Source of the DNA: Mycobacterium sp. 852014-50255_SCH5639931
GTDB taxonomy: Bacteria > Actinomycetota > Actinomycetes > Mycobacteriales > Mycobacteriaceae
Length of the DNA: 64,000 nt
Direction of reading: 5' to 3'
NCBI RefSeq assembly: GCF_001665605.1
Contig: NZ_LZSV01000017.1
Span: forward strand, 310,001-374,000
The notes under the pieces are model-generated. The model saw only the letters and a program-made list of their open reading frames with translations, ran no database searches and was not told where the DNA came from. This document shows, piece after piece, positions 46,655-56,867 of the stretch; positions within the stretch are counted from its first letter, which is position 1; each line of letters begins with the position of its first letter. The position numbers were made by a program, and so were the translations under genes.

Positions 46655-47756
46655 AAGAGCCCGCAGGCGCCAGAGGGGGGCTTGGCTTGCGGGAGGGGCG
46701 GGGGTGACTGCCCTCGCCACCATCGTCGGAGCCTCGGCCCGCCGTTCGATGATCCAGCGCAGCCACGGCACCGAAGATCCCTACGCCGACGAGGATTTCG
46801 ACAGGATCGACGACGATCGCCGCTCCGTGGTGACCACTCCCGACGGCGTGTCGTTGGCGATCCGGGAAGCCGGTCCGGCGGACGCCCCGCTGACCATGGT
46901 GTTCGTTCACGGGTTCTGTCTGCGGATGGGCGCCTTTCATTTTCAGCGGACGCGGCTGCCCGAGCAGGTGGGCCCGGGCGTCCGGATGGTCTTCTACGAT
47001 CAGCGCGGGCACGGGCAATCCGGCGAGGCGGCACCCGAAACCTACACGCTGACTCAGCTCGGTCAGGACCTTCAGAGTGTGCTTCAGGTGGTCGCGCCGC
47101 GCGGGATGGTGGTGCTGGTCGGCCACTCCATGGGCGGCATGACGGTGTTGTCGCATGCTCGCCAATTCCCCGGCCAGTACGGGCGCCGGATCGTCGGAGC
47201 CGCGTTGATTTCCTCCGCGGCGGAAGGCGTTGCCGAGTCGCCGCTGGGCGAAATCCTGAAAAACCCGGCGCTGGAAGCGTTCCGGTTCACCGCGCGGTCC
47301 GCGCCGAAGTTGATGCACCGCGGACGCAACGTGTCGCGCTCGCTGATCGGCCCGGTCCTGCGGGCGGCCTCCTTCAGTGACTTGCACGTCAGCCGGAGCC
47401 TGGACGCCTTCTCGCAGCGAATGATGAACGGCACCCCGATCCCGACCATGGTGGAGTTCCTTGATGCCTTGGAACACCACGACGAGACCGCCGGGCTGTG
47501 GACCCTGCTGCGCATCCCCACCCTCATCGCCTGCGGCGACCACGACCTGCTGACCCCCGACGAGTACTCCCGCAAGATGGCGGCCTCGCTGCCGCAGTCC
47601 GAGTTGGTCATCGTTCGCGGGGCCAGTCACCTTGCGCTGCTGGACAAGCCCGAGGCGATCAACGACGGGCTGGTGCGGCTGGTCAAGCGGGCCACCCCGG
47701 GCCGCACCGCGCTGGCGGCCCGGTGGATGCGCGAACGGCTGCGGCGCCGTGGATGA
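46644..47756 (+). CDS. Alpha/beta-hydrolase
   Basis: The 370-residue protein starts at TTG 46644 inside the end of alr. An N-terminal hydrophobic stretch ([18 protein letters not shown]) may anchor it to the membrane. The hydrolase domain has [10 protein letters not shown] (oxyanion region), [23 protein letters not shown] with the nucleophile Ser, CGDHDLLTP (acid) and [12 protein letters not shown] (His), so the triad is complete. The substrate may be a lipid ester or lactone. It links alr to tsaE in one transcription unit. Confidence 0.85.
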   Translation: MSPERARRRQRGAWLAGGAGVTALATIVGASARRSMIQRSHGTEDPYADEDFDRIDDDRRSVVTTPDGVSLAIREAGPADAPLTMVFVHGFCLRMGAFHFQRTRLPEQVGPGVRMVFYDQRGHGQSGEAAPETYTLTQLGQDLQSVLQVVAPRGMVVLVGHSMGGMTVLSHARQFPGQYGRRIVGAALISSAAEGVAESPLGEILKNPALEAFRFTARSAPKLMHRGRNVSRSLIGPVLRAASFSDLHVSRSLDAFSQRMMNGTPIPTMVEFLDALEHHDETAGLWTLLRIPTLIACGDHDLLTPDEYSRKMAASLPQSELVIVRGASHLALLDKPEAINDGLVRLVKRATPGRTALAARWMRERLRRRG

Positions 47757-48207
47757 GGGGACTGCCACGCTGCCGCGCGTCGAGGACACCATCGCACTGG
47801 GCTCGCGGCTAGGTGAGGGGCTCCGTGCGGGCGACGTGGTGGTGCTCACCGGTCCGCTCGGCGCGGGAAAGACCGTGCTGGCCAAGGGCATTGCCGCGGC
47901 CATGGATGTCGACGGCCCGGTCACGTCACCGTCGTACGTGCTGGCGCGGGTGCACCCGCCGCGGCGGCCCGGATCACCGGCGATGATCCACGTCGACATG
48001 TACCGGCTTTTGGACCAGAACGGCGCCGACCTGCTGGGCGAGCTCGACTCGCTGGACCTCGACTCGGATCTCGATGGCGCGGTGGTGGTCGTGGAGTGGG
48101 GCGAGGGCCTCGTCGAACGCCTCGCCGAGCGGCACCTCGACATTCGTCTGGAACGTCTCAGCGGATCCGACGTGCGGATCGCGTCGTGGCAGTGGGTGCG
48201 TTCATGA
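47749..48207 (+). CDS. tsaE: tRNA t6A-modification ATPase TsaE
   Basis: The 152-residue P-loop ATPase partners TsaB and TsaD in making N6-threonylcarbamoyl-adenosine at tRNA position 37. Walker A is GPLGAGKTVLAKG near residue 39. SPSYVLAR and HVDMYRLLD are the switch-like segments and VVVVEWGEGL is the Walker-B region. The start is GTG 47749, overlapping the hydrolase stop by 8 bases. Its own stop overlaps tsaB (ATGA). Confidence 0.93.
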   Translation: MDEGTATLPRVEDTIALGSRLGEGLRAGDVVVLTGPLGAGKTVLAKGIAAAMDVDGPVTSPSYVLARVHPPRRPGSPAMIHVDMYRLLDQNGADLLGELDSLDLDSDLDGAVVVVEWGEGLVERLAERHLDIRLERLSGSDVRIASWQWVRS

Positions 48208-48827
48208 GCCTCCTGCTCGCCCTCGACACCTCCACCCCGGCGGTCACCGCCGGGATCGTGCGCCGCGACGATCTGACCGTGCTGGCCGAGCGGGTCACCG
48301 TCGACGCCCGTGCGCACGCCGAACGGCTCACCCCGAACGTGCTGGACGCCCTCGCCGACGCCGGGCTGACGATGGGCGACCTCGATGCCGTCGTGGTGGG
48401 CTGTGGGCCCGGCCCGTTCACCGGCCTGCGGGCCGGGATGGCCACCGCGGCCGCCTACGGGCATGCGCTGGGCATCCCGGTGCGCGGGGTGTGCAGCCTG
48501 GACGCAATCGGTGTGCGCACCACCGGTGAGACGTTGGTGGTGACCGACGCGCGCCGGCGCGAAATCTATTGGGCCCGTTACCGGGACGGGTTTCGGATGG
48601 AGGGGCCGGGCGTCAACGCCCCCGCCGAAGTCGACCCGGGCGCAGCACAGGCGGTGGCCGGCTCCAAGGAGCATGCCGCGCTGTTCGACCTGCCCCACCG
48701 CGGGCCGATCTATCCCACAGCGGCCGGGCTCGTCGCCGCGGTGCCCGACTGGTCGCAGCGCCCGTTGCCCTTGGTGGCGCTGTATCTGCGCCGCCCCGAC
48801 GCCAAACCGATGGCGGCGCGCGGATGA
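48204..48827 (+). CDS. tsaB: tRNA t6A-modification protein TsaB
   Basis: The 207-residue ASKHA-fold protein is the non-catalytic partner of TsaD. It reads [19 protein letters not shown] and has the [17 protein letters not shown] loop typical of TsaB. Length is normal. ATG 48204 overlaps the tsaE stop, and its stop overlaps rimI (ATGA), so the four genes are coupled. Confidence 0.93.
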   Translation: MSLLLALDTSTPAVTAGIVRRDDLTVLAERVTVDARAHAERLTPNVLDALADAGLTMGDLDAVVVGCGPGPFTGLRAGMATAAAYGHALGIPVRGVCSLDAIGVRTTGETLVVTDARRREIYWARYRDGFRMEGPGVNAPAEVDPGAAQAVAGSKEHAALFDLPHRGPIYPTAAGLVAAVPDWSQRPLPLVALYLRRPDAKPMAARG

Positions 48828-49291
48828 CCGCCCTGGGCGAGCCCGTGACGCTCGGCGCCTTGGTCCCCGCCGACGCGGCGCGCTGCGCCGAACTCGAACG
48901 TCAGCTGTTCGACGGCGACGACCCCTGGCCCGCGGCGGCGTTCAACCGGGAATTGGCCAGCCCGCACAACCATTACGTCGGCGCTCGGGCTGGCGGCACG
49001 CTCGTCGGCTATGCCGGGATCTCGCGGCTGGGCCGCACCCCGCCGTTCGAGTACGAGGTCCACACCATCGGCGTGGACACCGCCTACCAGGGCCAGGGGA
49101 TCGGCCGCCGGTTGCTCGACGAGCTGCTGATCTTCGCCGACGGCGGCGTCGTCTTCCTGGAGGTGCGCACCGACAACGAGGCGGCCATCGCGCTGTACCG
49201 CAGCGTGGGATTCGAGCAGATCGGCCTGCGCCGGCGCTACTACCGCGCAAGCGGCGCCGACGCCTACACCATGCGGCGGTCAGCACGATGA
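48824..49291 (+). CDS. rimI: Ribosomal-protein-alanine N-acetyltransferase (GNAT)
   Basis: The 155-residue GNAT enzyme is expected to acetylate N-terminal alanine, classically of S18, although mycobacterial RimI can have wider targets. The acetyl-CoA motif is [20 protein letters not shown], near residue 84, and the C-terminal [27 protein letters not shown] is typical of RimI. It sits between tsaB and tsaD, sharing ATGA on both sides, as in M. tuberculosis. Confidence 0.93.
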   Translation: MTALGEPVTLGALVPADAARCAELERQLFDGDDPWPAAAFNRELASPHNHYVGARAGGTLVGYAGISRLGRTPPFEYEVHTIGVDTAYQGQGIGRRLLDELLIFADGGVVFLEVRTDNEAAIALYRSVGFEQIGLRRRYYRASGADAYTMRRSAR

Positions 49292-50322
49292 CGACCATCT
49301 TGGCCATCGAAACCTCTTGCGACGAAACGGGAGTCGGTATCGCGCGGCTGGACGGCGACGGCACCGTGACGCTGTTGGCGGACGAGGTGGCATCCAGCGT
49401 CGACGAACACGTCCGCTTCGGCGGCGTGGTCCCCGAGATCGCGTCGCGGGCGCACCTGGAGGCGCTCGGCCCCACGATGCGCCGCGCGCTGACGACGGCG
49501 GGGCTGCAGAAGCCCGACATCGTCGCGGCCACGATCGGCCCGGGTCTGGCCGGCGCCCTGCTGGTGGGAGTGGCTGCGGCCAAGGCGTATTCGGCCGCGT
49601 GGGGGGTACCGTTCTACGCCGTCAACCACCTTGGCGGGCACCTGGCCGCCGACGTCTACGAACACGGGCCGCTCCCCGAGTGCGTGGCGCTGCTGGTGTC
49701 GGGCGGCCACACCCACCTCTTGCATGTGCGCTCCCTGGGCGAACCGATCGTCGAGCTGGGCAGCACCGTCGACGACGCCGCCGGCGAGGCCTACGACAAG
49801 GTGGCGCGGCTGCTGGGGCTGGGTTATCCCGGCGGCAAGGTGCTCGACGACCTGGCCCGCACCTGCGGCCGGGAGGCCGCAGACATCCCCGCCTTCCCGC
49901 GTGGCATGACCGGCCGCGCCGATGACCCGTACGCCTTCAGCTTCTCCGGCCTGAAAACGGCCGTGGCGCGCTATCTGGAGAGCCACCCGGACGCGGTGAA
50001 CGCCGATGTCGCCGCCGGCTTTCAGGAGGCCGTCGCCGACGTTTTGACCATGAAGGCGGTGCGCGCGGCGACCGGACTCGGCGTCTCGACGCTGCTGATC
50101 GCCGGGGGAGTGGCCGCCAATTCGCGGCTGCGGGAGCTGGCGGAGCAGCGGTGCGCGTCGGCCGGGCTGACGCTGCGGGTCCCCAAACCCCGGCTCTGCA
50201 CCGACAACGGGGCGATGATCGCTTCCTTCGCCGCGCACCTGGTGGCCGCCGGGGCGCCGCAGTCACCGCTGGACGCGCCCACCGACCCCGGGCTCCCGGT
50301 GGTAAAAGCCCAGGTGAGCTGA
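49288..50322 (+). CDS. tsaD: tRNA N6-adenosine threonylcarbamoyltransferase
   Basis: The 344-residue ASKHA-fold catalytic subunit transfers threonylcarbamoyl to A37. It has the N-terminal [11 protein letters not shown] phosphate-binding loop, the [12 protein letters not shown] metal-binding His pair, VSGGHTHLL, and [10 protein letters not shown]. Length is standard. It ends the alr-hydrolase-tsaE-tsaB-rimI-tsaD unit; the groES promoter region follows. Confidence 0.95.
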   Translation: MTTILAIETSCDETGVGIARLDGDGTVTLLADEVASSVDEHVRFGGVVPEIASRAHLEALGPTMRRALTTAGLQKPDIVAATIGPGLAGALLVGVAAAKAYSAAWGVPFYAVNHLGGHLAADVYEHGPLPECVALLVSGGHTHLLHVRSLGEPIVELGSTVDDAAGEAYDKVARLLGLGYPGGKVLDDLARTCGREAADIPAFPRGMTGRADDPYAFSFSGLKTAVARYLESHPDAVNADVAAGFQEAVADVLTMKAVRAATGLGVSTLLIAGGVAANSRLRELAEQRCASAGLTLRVPKPRLCTDNGAMIASFAAHLVAAGAPQSPLDAPTDPGLPVVKAQVS

Positions 50323-50362
50323 TCGCCCGTAGCGAACATCGCGGACGCACCGGGGCGCCCTT

Positions 50363-50394
50363 GAGTGCTAGCACTCTCGTGTATAGAGTGCTAG
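50363..50394 (+). promoter_or_regulatory. CIRCE operator with overlapping palindrome before groES
   Basis: CTAGCACTC (50368-50376), 9 bases, GAGTGCTAG (50386-50394) is a CIRCE element, the HrcA repressor site. GAGTGCTAGCACTC (50363-50376), a perfect 14-base palindrome, overlaps its left arm, so three half sites lie in a row. It lies about 130 bases before groES and should govern heat-shock repression of groES-groEL1. Confidence 0.9.
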
Positions 50395-50522
50395 GTGGCA
50401 ATCGGCCAAACCCTGTGTCGGCACCCGCGACGACGGCGCTCGGGCTCGGACGACTGCCGAATCCCTTGATAATTCCGGGGCACCCGCCCCGGACCCGATC
50501 TAACTAGTGGAGGGCTCCAATC

Positions 50523-50825
50523 GTGGCGAAGGTGAACATCAAGCCACTCGAGGACAAGATTCTCGTGCAGGCCAACGAGGCCGAGACCACGACCGCGTCC
50601 GGTCTGGTCATTCCTGACACCGCCAAGGAGAAGCCGCAGGAAGGCACCGTCGTCGCCGTCGGTCCCGGCCGCTGGGACGAGGACGGCGAGAAGCGAATCC
50701 CGCTCGACGTCTCGGAAGGTGACACCGTCATCTACAGCAAGTACGGCGGCACCGAGATCAAGTACAACGGCGAGGAGTACCTGATCCTGTCGGCGCGTGA
50801 CGTGCTGGCCGTCGTATCGAAGTAA
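50523..50825 (+). CDS. groES: Co-chaperonin GroES (Cpn10)
   Basis: The 100-residue lid subunit of the GroEL chamber starts at GTG 50523 with GGAGGG upstream. It has [25 protein letters not shown], including the mobile loop, and [24 protein letters not shown]. It is regulated by the CIRCE element and followed by groEL1 after a gap with two hairpin repeats. Confidence 0.97.
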   Translation: MAKVNIKPLEDKILVQANEAETTTASGLVIPDTAKEKPQEGTVVAVGPGRWDEDGEKRIPLDVSEGDTVIYSKYGGTEIKYNGEEYLILSARDVLAVVSK

Positions 50826-50897
50826 GCACCGTGTTCCGCCCCGGCGATCCCCGCGCATGGCCGCGGGTGATTTCCGGGGCGGCATGCGTTAGCGGGT

Positions 50898-52639
<1,742 letters not shown>

Positions 52640-52649
52640 GTAGTCACGA

Positions 52650-52689
52650 CGAGAACACCCCCGGTTCACATGGGCCGGGGGTGTTCTCG
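52650..52689 (+). terminator. Terminator hairpin after groEL1
   Basis: CGAGAACACCCCCGG (52650-52664) and CCGGGGGTGTTCTCG (52675-52689) form a perfect 15-bp stem with a 10-base loop, 11 bases after groEL1. There is no T tract, typical of mycobacterial hairpin terminators. Confidence 0.85.
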
Positions 52690-52847
52690 TACGGGCGGTT
52701 GCGTCGGTTTCATCCGCGACGCGCGGCGTGACTTCGAGGGGTGGTTGCTCCACTTCTTGATGGGTGTTGATTCCTCGGATTCCGTTTGTTGGGATCGGTA
52801 GCGAGTGCTTGTGCACTGGTTGTCACGAATACACCAGAGAGGACGTG

Positions 52848-53360
52848 CTACTGGGCTACCGGCTGGATCGACACCAGCCGAAACCAGCCAGAGTGCGTGT
52901 CGTCAGGCACGAACCGGACTACCAGGACGCCGGGTGGAAATTGGCTCGCCAGACTATCCAAGGTCCTGGGCAAGAAAGCTCTTGACTTTTCGGTTCCGTA
53001 CCAGTTGGGGTCGGCCGGGTCGGCGTTGTTCACCCCGTCAATCGCGGCATCCCAGCGTTGGATTGGATCCGGCGGTACATAACCGAATCCTTGCGACTTC
53101 AAGTACGCATCCGCTTCGCCCCAGAGCGTCACCGAAGCCCCGCCACCGACCAGTGTCCCGGTGATTGTTCCGTCGGTGGTATCGGCGGTCACCGAACCCA
53201 GCCTGGCGGTGCACGCATTCTCGTCACCGCCGGCGGCCGGCCTGCAGGCGGCGGGCGGCGGGGCGGCGTGAGCCGGGGAGATGCTGAGCGTGATCGAAAA
53301 CGCCGCCGCGCATAATGCGGCTCGGAGAGTGGCCAACGCACCGGGGAGATAGTCAGCCAT
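52848..53360 (-). CDS. Secreted hypothetical protein
   Basis: The 170-residue protein has a classical signal peptide with likely cleavage after SPAHA (about residue 31). ATG 53360 has AGAGAG upstream. The mature part has two early cysteines (ACRP...NACTA), a beta-rich segment (GTITGTLVGGGASVTLWGEA) and a Tyr/Trp-containing second half (QGFGYVPPDPIQRWDAAIDG; PNWYGTEKSRAFL). No known domain. It is alone on the minus strand between groEL1 and a divergent di-iron gene, in a block absent from M. tuberculosis as I recall. Confidence 0.75.
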   Translation of the reverse strand: MADYLPGALATLRAALCAAAFSITLSISPAHAAPPPAACRPAAGGDENACTARLGSVTADTTDGTITGTLVGGGASVTLWGEADAYLKSQGFGYVPPDPIQRWDAAIDGVNNADPADPNWYGTEKSRAFLPRTLDSLASQFPPGVLVVRFVPDDTHSGWFRLVSIQPVAQ

Positions 53361-53553
53361 CGGAATCTCTCTATCTCGAGGCCAACTGCCCGTTTGGTTC
53401 GTCGGCGATTAATCGAACCCAACGAAATGTATTTGCCTCGTCATCATCAAGTCGCATTTTCGCCAAACGTCAGGCTTGACGCGCTGCCGCACGCGGTGCA
53501 GTGTGATACCCGTCATATGACCACTGGTCACGCCAGGTAGAGAGGCGGAGCTC

Positions 53554-54654
53554 ATGACTACCAGGGACAAGTACACGGATGTGCCCACGCCGTACTCGTG
53601 GGAGGTCCCCAGTGCCGGCGACGCGCGCTTTACCTGGGAATACGACGAGGGGCGCGCCCGGCTCCTCTCCCTCTACCAAAAGGGGAAGGACAAGCAGTGG
53701 GACGCCCAGTCGCGCATCGACTGGACGCAAGACGTCGACCCGACGAACCCGATCGAACTGCCCATCGAGTTCCATCCGCTGTTCGGCAGCCCGATGTGGG
53801 ACGCCGCAGACGAGGCACGTCGCGCCGAAATGCGTCAGCACTTCCAGGCCTGGCAGCTCTCCCAATTCCTGCACGGCGAGCAGGGGGCGATGGTGTGCGC
53901 GGCCAAGATCGTCGAGGTCGTCCCGGACCTGGACGCGAAGTTCTACGCGGCCACCCAGACCATGGACGAAGCCCGGCACGTCGAGGCGTTCTCGCGGTTC
54001 CTGCAGGAGAAGGTCGACGTGGTCTACCCGATCAACAAGCACCTGACCGCACTGCTGGACGACACCCTGCGCGATTCGCGCTGGGACATGCCCTATCTCG
54101 GCATGCAGGTCCTCATCGAAGGGCTCGCACTCGCGGCCTTTGGGGTGCTGCGTGACATGGCGGCGCCGGACTCGCTCGCGAAAAAGGTGCTGGCCTACGT
54201 CATGCAGGACGAGGCCAGGCACGTCGCCTTCGGCCGGATCTCGCTGAAGGATTACTACTCCGCGCTCACCGAGTCCGAGCGCGGCGAGCGTGAAGAGTTC
54301 GTCGTGGACGCCTGTTACCTGATGCGCGACCGGTTCCGCGGCGAGGAGGTTTTCGAGACACTCGGCATGGACGTGCAAGCGTGTGCCGAATGGGTCGACA
54401 CGTCGCCGCTGATGATCCAGTTCCGCTCGCACCTTTTCAGCCGCATTGTGCCGATCGTCAAGGACATCGGGTTGTGGGGCGACAAGGTGCAGCAGGCCTT
54501 CCGGGACATGGGCGTCCTCGACATGGCCGGCTTCAACATCGAGGCGCTGATGAAGGCCGATGAAGATCAGGCCGAGGCGCTGGACAAGGCACACGCCGAG
54601 ATGGCCGTCCGCGCCCTCGAGGTGGACGAGGCGATCGCGGCCGGCGCGAGCTAA
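53554..54654 (+). CDS. Ferritin-like di-iron protein (AurF/R2-like)
   Basis: The 366-residue helical protein starts at ATG 53554 with AGAGAGGCGGAG upstream. Two ExxH motifs, DEARHVEAFSRF (near residue 131) and DEARHVAFGRI (near 221), together with the Glu in FLHGEQGAMV (near 108) and one in MQVLIEGLAL (near 191), make a carboxylate-bridged di-iron site of the ferritin-like fold. Such proteins include N-oxygenases (AurF) and R2-like oxidases. It is not ribonucleotide reductase: the R2 radical Tyr context is missing. The neighbouring nitro-group genes at 55024 and 56329 make an N-oxygenation role worth testing. Confidence 0.8.
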   Translation: MTTRDKYTDVPTPYSWEVPSAGDARFTWEYDEGRARLLSLYQKGKDKQWDAQSRIDWTQDVDPTNPIELPIEFHPLFGSPMWDAADEARRAEMRQHFQAWQLSQFLHGEQGAMVCAAKIVEVVPDLDAKFYAATQTMDEARHVEAFSRFLQEKVDVVYPINKHLTALLDDTLRDSRWDMPYLGMQVLIEGLALAAFGVLRDMAAPDSLAKKVLAYVMQDEARHVAFGRISLKDYYSALTESERGEREEFVVDACYLMRDRFRGEEVFETLGMDVQACAEWVDTSPLMIQFRSHLFSRIVPIVKDIGLWGDKVQQAFRDMGVLDMAGFNIEALMKADEDQAEALDKAHAEMAVRALEVDEAIAAGAS

Positions 54655-54753
54655 CTCAACGTCCGGCCTGCTCGGCGGAGGCGGCGATTGCCGCCGCTTG
54701 ACGCACCGCCCGGATCCTGACGCGCATCACGGCGATGAGGTCGGCGGGCGGGT

Positions 54754-54871
54754 CCCTGGGCATTCTGACGCAGAGGCGGCGATCGTCGACAAGTGCGCCA
54801 AACGACCACGGACCCTGGGCATTCTGACGCAGAGGCGGCGATCGTCGACAAGTGCGCCAAACGACCACGGA
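54754..54871. repeat. Perfect 2 x 59-bp tandem repeat
   Basis: Bases 54754-54812 are repeated exactly at 54813-54871. The unit begins CCCTGGGCATTCTG and ends GACCACGGA. No coding continuity with neighbours is evident. The size fits mycobacterial interspersed/VNTR units. Confidence 0.9.
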
Positions 54872-54963
54872 CCACGGCCGCGAGCATCACCCACCACTAA
54901 ACGACGGCTCTTCGCTTGGTGAGGGACTGCGCAGCTGAGACTTCGCCCATCACCTTCGAAATA

Positions 54964-54977
54964 GTATCAACTGATAC
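54964..54977 (+). promoter_or_regulatory. Palindromic operator before nitroreductase-marR
   Basis: GTATCA-AC-TGATAC is a perfect inverted repeat about 46 bases before the nitroreductase ATG, followed by TTATAC (a possible -10). A palindrome of this size next to a marR gene is the usual MarR-dimer site. The surrounding bases are AT-rich, unlike the rest of the block. Confidence 0.65.
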
Positions 54978-55023
54978 AGTGTTATACGAAACGGAAATAA
55001 AGCGAATGGTGAGGGAGGCGGTC

Positions 55024-55743
55024 ATGGACGTATACGAGGCGGTCACAAGCAGACGTGCAGTGCGCGGATTCACCGACCAGCCGGTGCCGAGAGAGGTGCT
55101 GGAGCGTGTGCTGTCCGCGGCGGCATGGTCCCCATCGGGATCGAACATCCAGCCGTGGAACACGTATGTAGTAACCGGCGCGCTGCTTGGCGAGCTCAAG
55201 ACGCGCGCCGTCGAGCGCGTGGCCCATGGTGACCCCTGGGACGAGCGGGAGTACGAGATGTACCCGCCCGGAATGAAGTCGCCGTACGGCGACCGACGAT
55301 CCGCCTTCGGCAAGGAGCGCTACAGCGCACTCGGCATTGCGCGCGAGGACTGGGAGGCGCGCCAGCGGGCGGCCATCGCGAACTGGAATTGTTTCGGAGC
55401 GCCTGCCGCGCTGTTCTGCTACATCGACCGCGATCTCGGCGTGGCACAGTGGGCCGACGTCGGGATGTATCTGCAGACCGTCATGCTGCTACTCCGCGCC
55501 GAAGGGCTACACAGCTGCCCTCAGATGGCGTGGTCGCAGGTTCGCGAAACGGTCGCGGAGGTCTTGTCACCACCGGACGGACTAATCCTGTTCTGCGGCA
55601 TGTCGATTGGGTACGAGGACTCCGCAGTGAAGTACAACCGCACAGGCCGGGCGCCGCTCGAAGAGACGGTCACGTTCGTCGACCACGAGTCGTCTGCTCT
55701 GGAACATGCCATCCGGTCGGAGTCCGGTGTTCAATCCGGATAA
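55024..55743 (+). CDS. Nitroreductase-family flavoprotein
   Basis: The 239-residue FMN enzyme uses ATG 55024, with GGGAGG 6 bases upstream. It has SRRAVRGFTDQPVPREVLE (FMN phosphate), SPSGSNIQPWNTYVV, GMYLQTVMLLLRAEGLHSCPQ and a C-terminal FCGMSIGYED segment. Nitroreductases reduce nitroaromatics or related compounds with NAD(P)H. A marR gene follows by 15 bases and a hydroxylaminobenzene-mutase-like gene lies downstream on the other strand, which suggests nitroaromatic reduction to hydroxylamines and rearrangement. Confidence 0.87.
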   Translation: MDVYEAVTSRRAVRGFTDQPVPREVLERVLSAAAWSPSGSNIQPWNTYVVTGALLGELKTRAVERVAHGDPWDEREYEMYPPGMKSPYGDRRSAFGKERYSALGIAREDWEARQRAAIANWNCFGAPAALFCYIDRDLGVAQWADVGMYLQTVMLLLRAEGLHSCPQMAWSQVRETVAEVLSPPDGLILFCGMSIGYEDSAVKYNRTGRAPLEETVTFVDHESSALEHAIRSESGVQSG

Positions 55744-55758
55744 AGGGATGCCAGTTCG

Positions 55759-56238
55759 ATGACCCGCGACGCTTCCAGCCGCGCTACCGCCCGGCGTGCG
55801 ACCGACCGCCCTGGAGACCCCTCGCCTTTCGCTCTTGGTTTGTCGCTGCGCAGGGCGCACTGGCGCGCGGCCGCGGTGATGTCGGAGGCGCTTCGGCCCC
55901 TCGGTATCGAGTTGCGGCATTTCGCCGTGCTCCTCGTCCTCGTCAACCGCGGGCCCACGGAGCAGCGGGCGTTGGTCGCGGCGACCGGTTCGGACAAGGC
56001 GGGAATTATGCGGGTCGTGGACGACCTGGAGCGCAAGGGGCTCGCCGTCCGCAAACCCGTTCCGGGGGACCGGCGGGTGCGGGCGGTGGAGATCACCCCT
56101 AAAGGTCTTGAGGTTTTCGACGCCGCCCATATGGCCGCAGAGCCGCTGGCTGAGCGCCTCGTCTCCATGCTGGGTCCCGGGGAGGCAGAACAACTGACGG
56201 ATTTGCTCACTCGATTCACCGAGCCTGCCGAACAGTAG
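55759..56238 (+). CDS. MarR-family transcription regulator
   Basis: The 159-residue protein contains a winged helix-turn-helix: FAVLLVLVNRGPTEQRALVAATGSDKAGIMRVVDDLERKGLAVRK followed by the wing GDRRVRAVEITPKG. Dimerisation helices lie at both ends. It is cotranscribed with the nitroreductase. The palindrome at 54964-54977 is the likely operator, giving autorepression that is relieved by an aromatic ligand. The first 20 residues are basic and Ala/Arg-rich and may not be real; a later start is possible. Confidence 0.87.
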   Translation: MTRDASSRATARRATDRPGDPSPFALGLSLRRAHWRAAAVMSEALRPLGIELRHFAVLLVLVNRGPTEQRALVAATGSDKAGIMRVVDDLERKGLAVRKPVPGDRRVRAVEITPKGLEVFDAAHMAAEPLAERLVSMLGPGEAEQLTDLLTRFTEPAEQ

Positions 56239-56328
56239 AGCATTCGGAATGCACTCGGTACCGCGTCTAGGGCGGCAAGTTCGCGGAGGTGTGGGATCTC
56301 GTCGACAAGGATGCGTTGATGAAGCAGA

Positions 56329-56736
56329 TCAGTTGAGAAGCCCGGCGATGACGATGCCCACGCCGACCACGATCGCCAGCGCGAGTGACACCAACAGAAA
56401 GCTGACGGTCCGCTCTTTTGCCGCCGAGGCCTCGTGATCGGCCGCAGCGATGGGTGCGAGTCGGCGGCCGGCGCCCCAGGCCGAGGCGAGCAGGGTCGCC
56501 AGCCAGTTCGCATAGCCGGCGTACACAATCAGTCCGACCGCCGTCACACCCCACGCGTTGGGCAGGTGGATGTGTGGCCAGAGCAGGCCAATTAGCACGA
56601 GGAACATGCCGTTGAGGACGGCCTCGAGGTGGCTCGACAGCCCCATCCGCGGGTTCTTCAGTGCCGGGATGGCGAATCCAGTCAGCAGGCCGATCAGGAA
56701 CAGGACCAACCCAAGTGTGAACAGCACCGTCTGCAT
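56329..56736 (-). CDS. Hydroxylaminobenzene-mutase-like membrane protein
   Basis: The 135-residue protein has four hydrophobic helices. FLIGLLTGFAIPALKNPRMGLSSHLEAVLNGMFLVLIGLLWP and YANWLATLLASAWGAGRRLAPIAA (parts quoted from residues 16-57 and about 77-100) resemble HabA/HabB hydroxylaminobenzene mutase, which converts hydroxylaminobenzene to 2-aminophenol. This is recognition from memory. It converges with marR; its start ATG 56736 lies in the gap before the sodC-like gene's 3' end. Confidence 0.72.
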   Translation of the reverse strand: MQTVLFTLGLVLFLIGLLTGFAIPALKNPRMGLSSHLEAVLNGMFLVLIGLLWPHIHLPNAWGVTAVGLIVYAGYANWLATLLASAWGAGRRLAPIAAADHEASAAKERTVSFLLVSLALAIVVGVGIVIAGLLN

Positions 56737-56867
56737 GTCAGAAGAGTAGGCCGCCCGCGCCCGTCGTTATGGCGATCCGCTTTCCTCACGAGACATAAAC
56801 CGCCGCGGGCGTTCTCGGCGTGTCGTCGCAGAGGTTTATGTGTCGTGGCGGCTCCGACCGCCACGCG

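Larger units (their letters stand above)
54655..55023. other. Intergenic region holding a tandem repeat and an operator
   Basis: This 369-base gap contains a perfect two-copy 59-bp tandem repeat (54754-54871) and the palindrome GTATCAACTGATAC at 54964-54977. No convincing gene was seen. Confidence 0.7.

Noticed and set aside
41475..46771. Several very long minus-strand ORFs opposite nnr, gadB and alr
   Set aside because: Low-complexity Arg/Gly/His/Val-rich translations typical of antisense frames in high-GC DNA.
53554..54654. Ribonucleotide reductase R2 subunit
   Set aside because: Ferritin-like ligands are present but the R2 radical-tyrosine context and C-terminal R1-binding tail are not.
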